NCBI RefSeq assembly: GCF_033547095.1 | Contig: NZ_CP137852.1 | Coordinates: 3,993,001-4,057,000 of the forward strand | DNA: 64,000 nt | Source of the DNA: Sediminicoccus rosea | Lineage (GTDB): Bacteria > Pseudomonadota > Alphaproteobacteria > Acetobacterales > Acetobacteraceae | Reading direction: 5' to 3' | In this document: piece after piece, positions 37,536 through 50,940 of the stretch | Position numbering within the stretch: position 1 is the first letter of the stretch | Layout: each line of letters opens with the position of its first letter | The notes under the pieces: generated by a model | The model's database searches: none | What the model saw: only the letters and a program-made list of their open reading frames with translations | Told to the model about the DNA's origin: nothing | Made by a program: the position numbers and the translations under genes

Positions 37536-38500
37536 CAATCCAGCTTGATGTTGTTCGCGCGCACCACGCGGCCCCACGCCTCGGTCTCGCCCACCAGCCA
37601 TTGCCGGAAGGGAGCGGCGCCCATGGCCCGGACCTCGGCGCCAAGTTCGGCCATGCGGCGCGCCACGTCGGGCACGGCAAGCGCCTGGCGGAAGGCATCG
37701 TCGAGCCGCGCGACGATGGGGGCAGGCGTCGCTCCCTGCACCAGCACGCCCTGCCAGGTGCCCGATTCCTGCGCCGGCCAGCCGAGTTCGGCGAAGGTCG
37801 GCAGATTGGGGAAATCGGGCAGGCGGCGGGGGCCGGAGACGGCGATGCCGCGCAGCCGCCCATCCTTCACGAAGGGGGCGGTGGCCGTCGCGCCATTGAT
37901 GATCATCTGCGCCTCGCCGCCCGTGACGGCCGCGAGCGCCGCCGCCCCCCCGCGATAGGGCACCTGCGTCAGCTCCGCCCCCCATGCCTGGGTCAGCATC
38001 AGCGCCGTCAGGTGGTTGGCCGCGCCCACGCCGGAATGCGCGACATTGATGCTGTTCGGCGCCCGCCGGGCGAGGGCCACGAATTCCGCGGCATTGGCCG
38101 CCGGCACCGAGGGGTGAACGGCCAGGATATAGGGCGCGTAGATCAGCAGGTTGACCGGCGCGAGGTCCCGCAGCGGCTCGAAGGGCAGGCGCGTGAAGAG
38201 GGCGGGTGCGGTCGCCAGCACGCCGGTGTCGATCAGCAGCAGCGTCTGGCCATCCGGCGCGCTGCGCGCCACCAGTTCGGCCCCCAGGTTGCCGGCGGCG
38301 CCGCTGCGGTTCTCCACCACCACGTTCTGCCCGAGCAGCCGCGTCAGCTCCGGCGCCAGGATGCGGCCCAGGATGTCGCTGGTGCCGCCGGGCGCGAAGG
38401 GGACCACGAGGCGAAAGGGGCGGTCGAAACCCTGGGCGCGGGCGATGGCCGGCGCGGCCAGCGCGAGGCCCGGAAGAGCGAAGAAATGGCGGCGTTGCAT
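37535..38500 (-). CDS. TctC/Bug-type solute-binding protein
   Basis: A 321-residue periplasmic receptor. The leader MQRRHFFALPGLALAAPAIA contains RRHFF, resembling a Tat signal. Binding loops PFAPGGTSDILGR, VVVENRSGAAGNLG and VPYRGGAAAL are canonical. No TctA/TctB genes are near. It is the first gene of a pair with the YbaK-domain gene (one-base overlap) and is divergent from the GT61 gene at 38643. Confidence 0.93.
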   Translation of the reverse strand: MQRRHFFALPGLALAAPAIARAQGFDRPFRLVVPFAPGGTSDILGRILAPELTRLLGQNVVVENRSGAAGNLGAELVARSAPDGQTLLLIDTGVLATAPALFTRLPFEPLRDLAPVNLLIYAPYILAVHPSVPAANAAEFVALARRAPNSINVAHSGVGAANHLTALMLTQAWGAELTQVPYRGGAAALAAVTGGEAQMIINGATATAPFVKDGRLRGIAVSGPRRLPDFPNLPTFAELGWPAQESGTWQGVLVQGATPAPIVARLDDAFRQALAVPDVARRMAELGAEVRAMGAAPFRQWLVGETEAWGRVVRANNIKLD

Positions 38501-38642
38501 GAGGTCCCTCCCCTTGTTTCCGGGGCATCATGGACCCTCGGTCTCAATTTGTGCTACCCCTCCCGTTGGAAGGCATCGCGACGCCGGGTTCGCCGACAAC
38601 AGGATTGGGTCGGCCCTCACGCGTCGGTCCGAAGGAGTAGGA

Positions 38643-39833
38643 ATGCCGCCGGCGTTCAAGATCGTCAGTGTAGCCGAGACTGCTGAAGAACCATTTGTTG
38701 TCAGTCGTTTCACACGGGCCATTGAGGAACCGCACCGTCGCTTCTTCGGCGGGCGGAGCGTCTTCGCCATGCCTGACCTCCGCACCCCGCTCGATCCGCC
38801 GATCGGCCCGAGCATCACCGAGCCGGGCATCGCCGAGCGCTGGCGCAGCTATGACCGCAGCTACCGGGCCGAGGCGCGGATCTCGCGCTTCTGGGTCGCC
38901 GACATCCACGAGGCGACGGTCTATCCGCCCTATGGGGTGGTGGGCCAGGGCGACCGGCTGGTGCGCGACACCATCCGCAACGGCAACATGCTGGCCAACC
39001 TCTTCCCCGACGCAGACCCGGCCGAGCTGCGGCAGGCGATGGCCTCGCCCGAGGTCGAGATCACCGGCCTCGCGGAGGAGCCCCAGCGCTACCTGCCCGG
39101 TCACAGCTTCCTGCTCGGCTTCGGCGTCTTCGCCAATTACTTCAACTGGACGCTGCGCTACGCCTCCCGCGTCGCGCTGTTCCAGATGATGCCGCCCTCC
39201 TGCCGGCTCGTCGTGCCCGCGCCGATCAAGCAGTACATCCGCGAGACGCTCGAATTCATGGGCGTCCCGGAAGAGCGGGTGGTGTATCTCGACGTGCCGA
39301 CCGCCTTCGAGCGCCTGACGCTGGCCGCCCCCACAGCGCTCGGCCGCTACGAGATCTCGCCCCTCATCACCGAGACGCTGCGCGAGCACCCGCGGGTGAC
39401 CGACCTGCCGCGCGCCGGGCGGCGGCGCCTCTACATCCCGCGCCGGAACGTTCGCATGCGGCGCGTGGTGAACGAGGCTGCGGTCGAGGACGCGCTGGCC
39501 ATGCTGGGCTTCGAGGTCTTCGACAACGCCGAGTACAGCGTGCGGGATCAGGCGCACGCCTTCCGTGACGCCGAGATCGTCATCGCACCGCATGGCGCGG
39601 GCCTGTCCAACATCGTCTATTGCGACGCCGGCACGCCGGTCATCGAGATCGTGCCCGAAGGCTATGACCAGGGGGCAACCTCCTATCGCAGCCTCGCCGA
39701 CCTGTTCGGCCTGAGCTACGTTCAGCTCTTCGCGCGGGAGGCCGCGCCGGACCGCAAGGGGAACCGCTGCAACGCCGACATCGAACTCGACGTGGAGGAA
39801 CTGGTCCACGCGGCGCGGGCGCAACTGGTCTGA
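38643..39833 (+). CDS. Glycosyltransferase family 61 (DUF563) protein
   Basis: A 396-residue enzyme of the GT61/DUF563 type. The C-terminal half has the family phrases RRRLYIPRRNVRMRRVVNE, AHAFRDAEIVIAPHGAGLSN and GTPVIEIVPEG. In eukaryotes GT61 enzymes transfer xylose or N-acetylglucosamine; bacterial members are found in surface-glycan loci. The ATG at 38643 has AAGGAG six bases upstream (38632-38637). No membrane segment or signal peptide is seen. An FkbM methyltransferase follows on the same strand, so it heads a small glycan cluster. Confidence 0.87.
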   Translation: MPPAFKIVSVAETAEEPFVVSRFTRAIEEPHRRFFGGRSVFAMPDLRTPLDPPIGPSITEPGIAERWRSYDRSYRAEARISRFWVADIHEATVYPPYGVVGQGDRLVRDTIRNGNMLANLFPDADPAELRQAMASPEVEITGLAEEPQRYLPGHSFLLGFGVFANYFNWTLRYASRVALFQMMPPSCRLVVPAPIKQYIRETLEFMGVPEERVVYLDVPTAFERLTLAAPTALGRYEISPLITETLREHPRVTDLPRAGRRRLYIPRRNVRMRRVVNEAAVEDALAMLGFEVFDNAEYSVRDQAHAFRDAEIVIAPHGAGLSNIVYCDAGTPVIEIVPEGYDQGATSYRSLADLFGLSYVQLFAREAAPDRKGNRCNADIELDVEELVHAARAQLV

Positions 39834-39908
39834 TCCAGGCGGGCGCCCACCCGGCCGCGGCCAGGCCCCGCCCCGCCTGACCCGCACGCCGCAAGGCAGG
39901 AGACCCGC

Positions 39909-40571
39909 ATGAAGAATATCCATGGATGGTGCGTGCCGGACGCCGACACCTATGTGGCCCGCAAGCACGGGGACAAGTTCGGCCGTTACCAGCGCAAGGA
40001 CCTCGCCAAGGCGATCTCCTTCGTCCGGAACCGGACATTCGCCCTGGATATCGGCGGGCATATCGGGACCTCGGCGGTGTATTTCGCCGGCATCTTCGGC
40101 CGGGTCGTCTCCTTCGAGCCGGCCGCCGACACCTTCGAATGCCTCACCACGAACATCCAGGCTTTCGGCGTGAAGAACGTGGAGTGCCGCAACTTCGCCC
40201 TCTCCGACGCGCCCGGCCAGGCGCAGCTGATGAGCTACCCGCGCGATCCCGGCAATGTCGGCGCCCGCTTCCTGGGCGAGGGCGAGGGCGTCGAGGTGCG
40301 GCGGCTGGATGATTTCGGCTTCCCCGGGCCCGATTTCGTCAAGATCGACGTCGAGGGGTGGGAATCGCGCGTGCTGCTCGGCGGCAAGGCGACCATCCTG
40401 CAATCCCGCCCGGTCATCATGTTCGAGGTGCGCGGACTCAGCGACCGCCTGGGGGCGGACATCCCCACCCCGCAATCCGTGCTGGCCGCCTGGGGGGCCC
40501 AGTGCCTGCTGCAGCTCTCGGGCGACGAGGTCTGGGGCTGGGCTGACACGGCCCTTCCCGCCGGCGGGTAA
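39909..40571 (+). CDS. FkbM-family methyltransferase
   Basis: A 220-residue SAM-dependent methyltransferase. SAM motif I is ALDIGGHIGTSAVYFA, motif II VVSFEPAADTFECL, and the FkbM phrase DFVKIDVEGWESRVLLGG is near residue 140-155. FkbM proteins O-methylate sugars or polyketides; the neighbours suggest a sugar. The start at 39909 is close to GGAG. It is convergent with the GT-methyltransferase fusion; their stops are 11 bases apart. Confidence 0.92.
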   Translation: MKNIHGWCVPDADTYVARKHGDKFGRYQRKDLAKAISFVRNRTFALDIGGHIGTSAVYFAGIFGRVVSFEPAADTFECLTTNIQAFGVKNVECRNFALSDAPGQAQLMSYPRDPGNVGARFLGEGEGVEVRRLDDFGFPGPDFVKIDVEGWESRVLLGGKATILQSRPVIMFEVRGLSDRLGADIPTPQSVLAAWGAQCLLQLSGDEVWGWADTALPAGG

Positions 40572-40582
40572 CGGCCGCCCGC

Positions 40583-42283
40583 TCAGGCGCTCCCATCCGG
40601 CCGGGGCCGCTTGAACTCGAAGCAGATATGCCCGGCATATTGCAGCTTCAGGGCATTCACCTCCCGCAGCCCGGCACCTGGGCGGGGGACGTAGTCCCGC
40701 ATCAGCTCCTGGGCGGGAAAGCGGTCGGAGAGGAAGCCCTTGAGGCGCTCCAGCTCGGCCACATCGGCCGCGTCCAGCCCTTCCTTCGCGAGCAGCTGCC
40801 CGATCAGCAGGTTCAGCGGTGAATCCCGGTCGAAATAGGCGCGGAAGCTGCGGCTGCGCGTCCGCAGCCCGCGCAGGAAGAGGTTGCGCAGCGTCAGCGT
40901 CACACCGTCAACGCCCGGCCGCATCTCGACGAGCGACAGCCCCGCCTCCACCGCGATGGTGGCGAAACCGAACCAGGTGAAGTTCCAGTAGCTGTTCGAA
41001 TGGAAGGGCTCGAGCTGCGAGACCGAGCCGATGAAGCGCCCGCCCGGCTTCAGCACGCGGCGGATCTCGCGCATCAGCGGCTCGGGGTGGCGCACATGCT
41101 CGAAGACCTGGCGCGAGAAGACCACGTCGAAGCGGGCATCCTCGAAGGGGATCTTCACGCCGTCATAGGTGACGAAGCGGCAATCGGTGCGCGTGCGGGC
41201 GCGCACCTCCGCGCTGTCGGCGATGTCGAGGCCGATCCAGTCCACCGTCGGGTGGCGGGCCCGGACCAGGTCGAAGGAGCGGCCATCGCCCGCGCCGAGG
41301 TCGAGGAACTGGAGCGGCGCCTCGGTCGGCGGGATGCGGGCGAGGTAGTAGTCGGCATCCACCTGGCGTGCGTGGTCGGCAGGAATCGCCTGCTGCACCT
41401 CCCGCGGGGTGAGCGGCTTGCGGTGCCGCGCCAGCGCCTCCTCCAGCCGGAACAGCCCGCGCTCCTCCAGATGGGCCATGAGGCGGCTCCAGGCGGCGTC
41501 GTTCTGCTTGCGGTTCGCCTGGAACAGCGTCTCGTCCTTGGCCTCGGGCGGGCTGAGGCGGTCGCCGAAGGGGCCGCGCTTGAGGTCGGGATCCACCAGC
41601 ACCGTGGGCACGCCGGCCGCGATGGTGGCCGCCTTGAAGGCGAGGTCGTCCTGGCGGGGCGCGAGCGCGCGCAGCGTCTCCAGCAGGTCGAGATCGGGGA
41701 AGAAGCGCGTGTTGTAGAGCACGCCGCGAAACCCGGTCGCGATGGTGAACAGGCCGGTGAGGGCGGGCGGCAGCGCACCGAAGGCATCGGCGCCGGCCGG
41801 CAGCACGGGCCAGCGGGAATAGGGCAGGAAGCGGCCCCCCTCCACCGCGATCGCGCGGCAGCGATGGGCCACCACGCAGCGGTGGCGGCGATAGGTCTCG
41901 AGCAGACCCGCCAGCCATTGCTGCGGGTAGATCATGTCGTCATCCACCGTGACGATCAGCCGCTCCTGCCCGGCATAGCGGCGCAGCGCCGGCAGCAGCT
42001 TGCGATAAGGCCCGGTGTTGGGCGCATAGACGAGCTCGACCCGCCCCTCGGCCCAGAGCTGACGCAGGCCGGAGGGCAGCGCCTCGGGCTGGATGCCCTC
42101 ATCCAGCAGGTAGGGCTCCTGCGAGATCACCAGCATGACGTGGTCCGGCGCGGGCGCCTGCGTCAGGAGCGACTGGACCACGCGGTCCACCTGCCCGATG
42201 CGGGAGCGGATCGAGGTCAGCGAGATGGTGACCGGCGGAAGATCCACGCTGGGAGGCGCCTCGGTCACCGCGCTCCCGCTCAC
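40583..42283 (-). CDS. Glycosyltransferase - methyltransferase fusion protein
   Basis: A 566-residue two-domain protein. The N-terminal domain (about 15-270) is a GT-A-like glycosyltransferase: VTISLTSIRSRIGQVDRVVQ and the metal-binding DxD in LIVTVDDDMIYPQQWL. The C-terminal domain (about 315-500) is a class I methyltransferase: FLDLGAGDGRSFDLVRAR, WIGLDIADS and VFSRQVFEHVRHPEPLMREI. One chain may thus add a sugar and methylate it or a neighbour. Translation begins at GTG 42283, overlapping the stop of the upstream methyltransferase (GTGA). The glycan acceptor is unknown. Confidence 0.88.
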   Translation of the reverse strand: MSGSAVTEAPPSVDLPPVTISLTSIRSRIGQVDRVVQSLLTQAPAPDHVMLVISQEPYLLDEGIQPEALPSGLRQLWAEGRVELVYAPNTGPYRKLLPALRRYAGQERLIVTVDDDMIYPQQWLAGLLETYRRHRCVVAHRCRAIAVEGGRFLPYSRWPVLPAGADAFGALPPALTGLFTIATGFRGVLYNTRFFPDLDLLETLRALAPRQDDLAFKAATIAAGVPTVLVDPDLKRGPFGDRLSPPEAKDETLFQANRKQNDAAWSRLMAHLEERGLFRLEEALARHRKPLTPREVQQAIPADHARQVDADYYLARIPPTEAPLQFLDLGAGDGRSFDLVRARHPTVDWIGLDIADSAEVRARTRTDCRFVTYDGVKIPFEDARFDVVFSRQVFEHVRHPEPLMREIRRVLKPGGRFIGSVSQLEPFHSNSYWNFTWFGFATIAVEAGLSLVEMRPGVDGVTLTLRNLFLRGLRTRSRSFRAYFDRDSPLNLLIGQLLAKEGLDAADVAELERLKGFLSDRFPAQELMRDYVPRPGAGLREVNALKLQYAGHICFEFKRPRPDGSA

Positions 42284-42894
42284 CCGGCGCCAGCCTGTGC
42301 CGGGGCGGCGAAGATGTGGAAATCAGAGAAGGTCGTCTCGGTCTTCCGCGCCGGGTCCCATGGATAGGGGTTGGGGATGTGCAGCACGCGGCGCCATTCG
42401 GGGAAGCGCGCCGCGATGAAATCCGTGAAGCGGCGGTGCCGGATGTGCGAGCCCGTATAGGGCTCCTCGTGATTGCTGGAATAGATCACGACGAAGCGCA
42501 GCGCGTGCTGGAAGAGATCCTCCATGTAGGTCTCGAAGACCTCATCCTCGACCAGATGGTAGATCACGTCGCCCGAGACGGTGATGTCGCAGCGCAGATT
42601 GCCCGGAAGGTCGTCGGGATGGAGGAAGCGGTAGAGCGGCTGGTCCGCGAAGCGCGCGCGCAGCGCCGCCAGCGCGGTGCGGGAGACATCCAGGCCGACA
42701 TAGGGCAAGGGCGTCATCAGGCTGAGCTGATTGCCGTCGCCGCAGCCGAAATCCATGAGCGAGGCGGCCCTGGTCTCGGCGATCACGCGGTTGATCACAT
42801 CCGCCTTGAAGCGCGCGAGCCGCCCGTAGCTGCCGCTGCCGGAATTCCTGCCGCGCTTGTATCGCTTCTCCCAGTATTCGGCAGAGTTGATCAT
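42280..42894 (-). CDS. Class I SAM-dependent methyltransferase
   Basis: A 204-residue methyltransferase. It starts INSAEYWEKRYKRGRNSGSG, common in small sugar or lipid methyltransferases. SAM motif I is SLMDFGCGDGNQLSL and motif II VGLDVSRTAL; DITVSGDVIYHLVEDEVF fits motif IV. It overlaps the GT-methyltransferase fusion by four bases and lies 40 bases downstream of tRNA-Lys on the same strand. Substrate is probably a surface glycan, inferred from context. Confidence 0.88.
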   Translation of the reverse strand: MINSAEYWEKRYKRGRNSGSGSYGRLARFKADVINRVIAETRAASLMDFGCGDGNQLSLMTPLPYVGLDVSRTALAALRARFADQPLYRFLHPDDLPGNLRCDITVSGDVIYHLVEDEVFETYMEDLFQHALRFVVIYSSNHEEPYTGSHIRHRRFTDFIAARFPEWRRVLHIPNPYPWDPARKTETTFSDFHIFAAPAQAGAG

Positions 42895-42934
42895 CCGCGG
42901 TCCCTTTCGACGGAGCAGGCCAGCAGCGCGAGGG

Positions 42935-43009
42935 TGGTGGGTCGGGAGGGGATCGAACCCTCGGCCGCGAGATTAAAAGTCCCGTGCTCTACCGCTGAGC
43001 TACCGACCC
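42935..43009 (-). tRNA. tRNA-Lys (anticodon UUU)
   Basis: On the minus strand the acceptor stem GGGTCGG (43009-43003) pairs with CCGACCC, followed by A and an encoded CCA (42937-42935). The D arm GCTC-AGCGGTA-GAGC, the anticodon loop CTTTTAA with TTT at 42977-42975, and the T arm with GGTTCGATC are all present. All stems pair, with one G-U in the anticodon stem. 75 bases including CCA. Confidence 0.97.
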
Positions 43010-43031
43010 CCGGGTCGCGCAAGTGGGGGCA

Positions 43032-43074
43032 CTCCCGTGCGGCGCGAAACACACTGCACGGGAGCCCTTGTCAA
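43032..43074 (-). promoter_or_regulatory. Candidate tRNA-Lys promoter with a 9-bp inverted repeat
   Basis: A perfect TTGACA (43074-43069, minus strand) lies about 60 bases before the tRNA, but a good -10 hexamer is not obvious (TGTGTT or TGTTTC at suitable spacing). Between it and the tRNA, CTCCCGTGC (43032-43040) and GCACGGGAG (43056-43064) form an inverted repeat that might also end the ppi transcript. Confidence 0.4.
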
Positions 43075-43081
43075 GCCGGGC

Positions 43082-43666
43082 TCAGGTGTCGGCCAGCACG
43101 CGCATGCGGATCAGGCGATCGGCCGGCGCCGGCACCGTGCCGCTGCCGCCCACGCCGCGCTTGATGCGGTCCACGAACTCCATGCCGGCGGTGACCTGGC
43201 CCCAGATGGTGTACTGGCCATCGAGGCTCGGCGTCGGCGCGAACATGATGAAGAACTGGCTGTTCGCGCTGTTCGGGTCCTGGGCGCGGGCCATGCCGCA
43301 GGTGCCGCGCAGGAAGCGCGCGCGCGACGGCGGGCTGAACTCGGCGCGCAGGTCGGCGAAGCCGCGGTCGCGGAAGCCGCCCATGCCGGTGCCGGTCGGG
43401 TCGCCGCCCTGGGCCATGAACCCCTCGATCACGCGGTGGAAGGGCGTGTTGTCGTAGAGGCCCTGGCGGGTCAGCGTCTTGATGCGCTCGACATGCAGCG
43501 GCGCCAGGTCGGGGCGGAGCTGGATGGTCACGCGGCCATTGTCCTTCAGCTCCATGATGAGGGTGTTCTCGCGGTCCGGGGCGGCCTGCGCCTCGGCTTC
43601 ATTGTTCTCGGACATCATCGCTCCTGCTGCGATCAGGGTTGTGGTCATAAGCGCGCGGCGGTTCAT
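43082..43666 (-). CDS. Cyclophilin-type peptidyl-prolyl isomerase
   Basis: A 194-residue prolyl isomerase. The cyclophilin core runs from about residue 35, with NTPFHRVIEGFMAQGGDP, GTCGMARAQDPNSANSQFFI and YTIWGQVTAGMEFV. The N-terminus MNRRALMTTTLIAAGAMM..AEAQ can act as a signal peptide, and GGAGG precedes it by seven bases. A second start, MSENNEAEA, 17 codons in, has its own AGGAG five bases upstream and would give the cytosolic form common in related bacteria. Both forms may be made. It follows coaD and gyrA, the usual alphaproteobacterial order. Confidence 0.93.
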   Translation of the reverse strand: MNRRALMTTTLIAAGAMMSENNEAEAQAAPDRENTLIMELKDNGRVTIQLRPDLAPLHVERIKTLTRQGLYDNTPFHRVIEGFMAQGGDPTGTGMGGFRDRGFADLRAEFSPPSRARFLRGTCGMARAQDPNSANSQFFIMFAPTPSLDGQYTIWGQVTAGMEFVDRIKRGVGGSGTVPAPADRLIRMRVLADT

Positions 43667-43688
43667 GGGTGATCCTCCGTTGTTGGAA

Positions 43689-44185
43689 TTACTTGCGGAC
43701 TTTCGCCAGCGTCCGTTCCAGCGTCAGCGCCGGCACGAAGCTGGAGACGTCTCCCCCAAGCTGCGCGATCTCCTTCACGAAGCGCGAGGAGATGAAGTGG
43801 TTCCTCTCGCTCGCCATGAGGAAGACGGTCTCGATCTCGGGATCGAGCCGGGCATTCATCCCGCACATCTGGAACTCATAGTCGAAATCGGAGACGGCGC
43901 GCAGCCCGCGCACGATCATCTGCGCCCCCACCTCGCGCGCGAAGGCGACGAGGAGGCCGGTGAAGGGCCGGACCTCGATCACGCAGCCGGTGCGGCTGGC
44001 GATGGCAGCGGTCTCGGCCGAGACAAGCTCGGCGCGCTCCTCCAGCGAGAAGAGCGGCCCCTTGCCGATGTTCATGGCGACGCCGATGACCAGGCGGTCC
44101 ACCAGCCGCGCGGCGCGGCCGATGACGTCGAGATGCCCATTGGTCACCGGGTCGAAGGTGCCCGGGTAAAGGGCGACGCGGTCAG

Positions 44186-44189
<4 letters not shown>
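43689..44189 (-). CDS. coaD: Phosphopantetheine adenylyltransferase
   Basis: A 166-residue nucleotidyltransferase that makes dephospho-CoA from 4'-phosphopantetheine and ATP. The N-terminal [16 protein letters not shown] contains the T/HxGH-type motif (TNGH); [14 protein letters not shown] and the C-terminal [20 protein letters not shown] are family signatures. Its start overlaps the gyrA stop by four bases, and ppi follows after 22 bases. Confidence 0.97.
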
Positions 44190-46918
<2,729 letters not shown>

Positions 46919-46944
46919 ATGGCTGGTCCTGGTTGGTTGGACAC

Positions 46945-47029
46945 CCAGGGGCTCTGCCCCTGGACCCCGGCAGGAAACTCAGTTTCCTGCACCTTCGACA
47001 GATGGTGGTGCAGGAGGCTCGCCTCCTGC
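46945..47029. repeat. Three-hairpin intergenic element between ssb and gyrA
   Basis: Three perfect inverted repeats follow each other: CCAGGGGC-TCT-GCCCCTGG (46945-46963), GCAGGAAACT-C-AGTTTCCTGC (46970-46990) and GCAGGAGGC-TC-GCCTCCTGC (47010-47029). They lie between the ssb stop and the gyrA start on the minus strand. They may end or attenuate the ssb transcript, or represent a dispersed palindromic repeat. Confidence 0.7.
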
Positions 47030-47062
47030 TGGGGGTGCGGGGGGCAAAGCCCCTCGCAACGC

Positions 47063-47584
47063 TCAGAACGGAATATCGTCATCCATATCCGGCTTCTTCC
47101 CCGCATCCCAGCCGCCCGAGCGCGGCGCGCCGCCGCGGGCCGGGGCCGAGCTGCGCTCCCCACCACCCGAATACCCGCCGCCGCCGCTGCGGCCCGAATA
47201 CCCGCCCTCCTCGGCCATCTCGCCGCCACCACCCGAGGAACGGCCGCCAACCAGCGCCAGCTCGCCGCGATACTGCCGCAGGACGATCTCGGTCGTGTAC
47301 TTGTCCTGGCCCGAGGCGTCCTGCCACTTCCGGGTCTCCAGCTGGCCCTCGATGTAGACCTCGCTGCCCTTCTTCAGATAGCGCTCGGCGATCTCGCCGA
47401 GCTTCTCGTTGAAGATGGCGACGGCATGCCACTCGGTCCGCTCCTGCTGGTTGCCCTCGCGGTCCTTGTAGCGCTCGCTGGTCGCGATCCGCAGATTCAC
47501 GACCTTGCCGCCATTCTGGAAGTTGCGCACCTCCGGGTCCTTGCCGAGGCGGCCCAGGATGATCACCTTGTTCACACCGGCCAT
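47063..47584 (-). CDS. ssb: Single-stranded DNA-binding protein
   Basis: A 173-residue protein with an N-terminal OB fold ([50 protein letters not shown]), a flexible glycine/serine-rich linker (about 110-160) and the acidic tip DMDDDIPF that recruits replication and repair proteins. It protects single-stranded DNA in replication, recombination and repair. An AGGAG nine bases before the ATG supports the start. It is divergent from uvrA; the region between contains a LexA-box match, so SOS induction is likely. Confidence 0.96.
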   Translation of the reverse strand: MAGVNKVIILGRLGKDPEVRNFQNGGKVVNLRIATSERYKDREGNQQERTEWHAVAIFNEKLGEIAERYLKKGSEVYIEGQLETRKWQDASGQDKYTTEIVLRQYRGELALVGGRSSGGGGEMAEEGGYSGRSGGGGYSGGGERSSAPARGGAPRSGGWDAGKKPDMDDDIPF

Positions 47585-47606
47585 GCGCTGCGACTCCTTG
47601 CAATTT

Positions 47607-47618
47607 GGTTCCGGAACC
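47607..47618. promoter_or_regulatory. 12-bp perfect palindrome upstream of ssb
   Basis: GGTTCCGGAACC is its own reverse complement and lies 23 bases before the ssb start codon. It may be an operator or chance; no matching regulator is known to me. Confidence 0.3.
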
Positions 47619-47694
47619 TAGCTTTTCCGGATTGGCCGGGCCAGCCCCGCGCCAAGGCTTGGCACCCGCCCCTATTCTGGTGCAAAAGCACCGT

Positions 47695-47709
47695 GAACAC
47701 AATGCGAAC
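47695..47709. promoter_or_regulatory. LexA (SOS) box between ssb and uvrA
   Basis: GAAC (47695-47698), seven bases, GAAC (47706-47709); on the other strand GTTCGCATTGTGTTC, which fits the alphaproteobacterial LexA box GTTC-N7-GTTC. It lies 21 bases before the uvrA ATG and 111 bases from ssb. Both genes are SOS members in many bacteria. Confidence 0.8.
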
Positions 47710-47730
47710 ATTCTGCCTGGAGTGCCCCCC

Positions 47731-50658
<2,928 letters not shown>

Positions 50659-50850
50659 TCAGTGCCAGCGGCGCGGCGGGCCGTAATGGTGCCCGTACCC
50701 GCCGCGATAGACCGGCTGCTGATACGCGTAGCCCCGGCCATACCCGCCGCCATGGTAGCGCGGATGCGGCGCGACGCAGGCCGCGAGGCCGATGAGGAGA
50801 GAAAGCACGCCCAGGGCGCGGGCGCTGCGCTGGAAGGAAAGCCTGGCCAT
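50659..50850 (-). CDS. Small lipoprotein rich in Gly, Tyr and His
   Basis: A 63-residue predicted lipoprotein. The signal sequence ends in the lipobox LAAC (cysteine at residue 25). The mature part is a short tail of GGYGRGYAYQQPVYRGGYGH type ending PPRRWH. I do not recognise a family; small Gly/Tyr-rich lipoproteins of this sort are common in proteobacteria. I chose the ATG at 50850 because it begins the signal peptide. It is convergent with uvrA, whose stop is adjacent. Confidence 0.65.
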   Translation of the reverse strand: MARLSFQRSARALGVLSLLIGLAACVAPHPRYHGGGYGRGYAYQQPVYRGGYGHHYGPPRRWH

Positions 50851-50940
50851 GATGGCCTCCGGGAGCGACGGGGTTGCATCTGTCGCTGACCGCAGGAAAG
50901 CGCCGCCGCATGGCGGCAGCACGCCGAAATCAAGGCGGAA

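Noticed and set aside
42895-43081. Integrated element attached at tRNA-Lys
   Set aside because: The glycan cluster lies beside the tRNA, but there is no integrase gene and I saw no repeat of the tRNA 3' end in the window.
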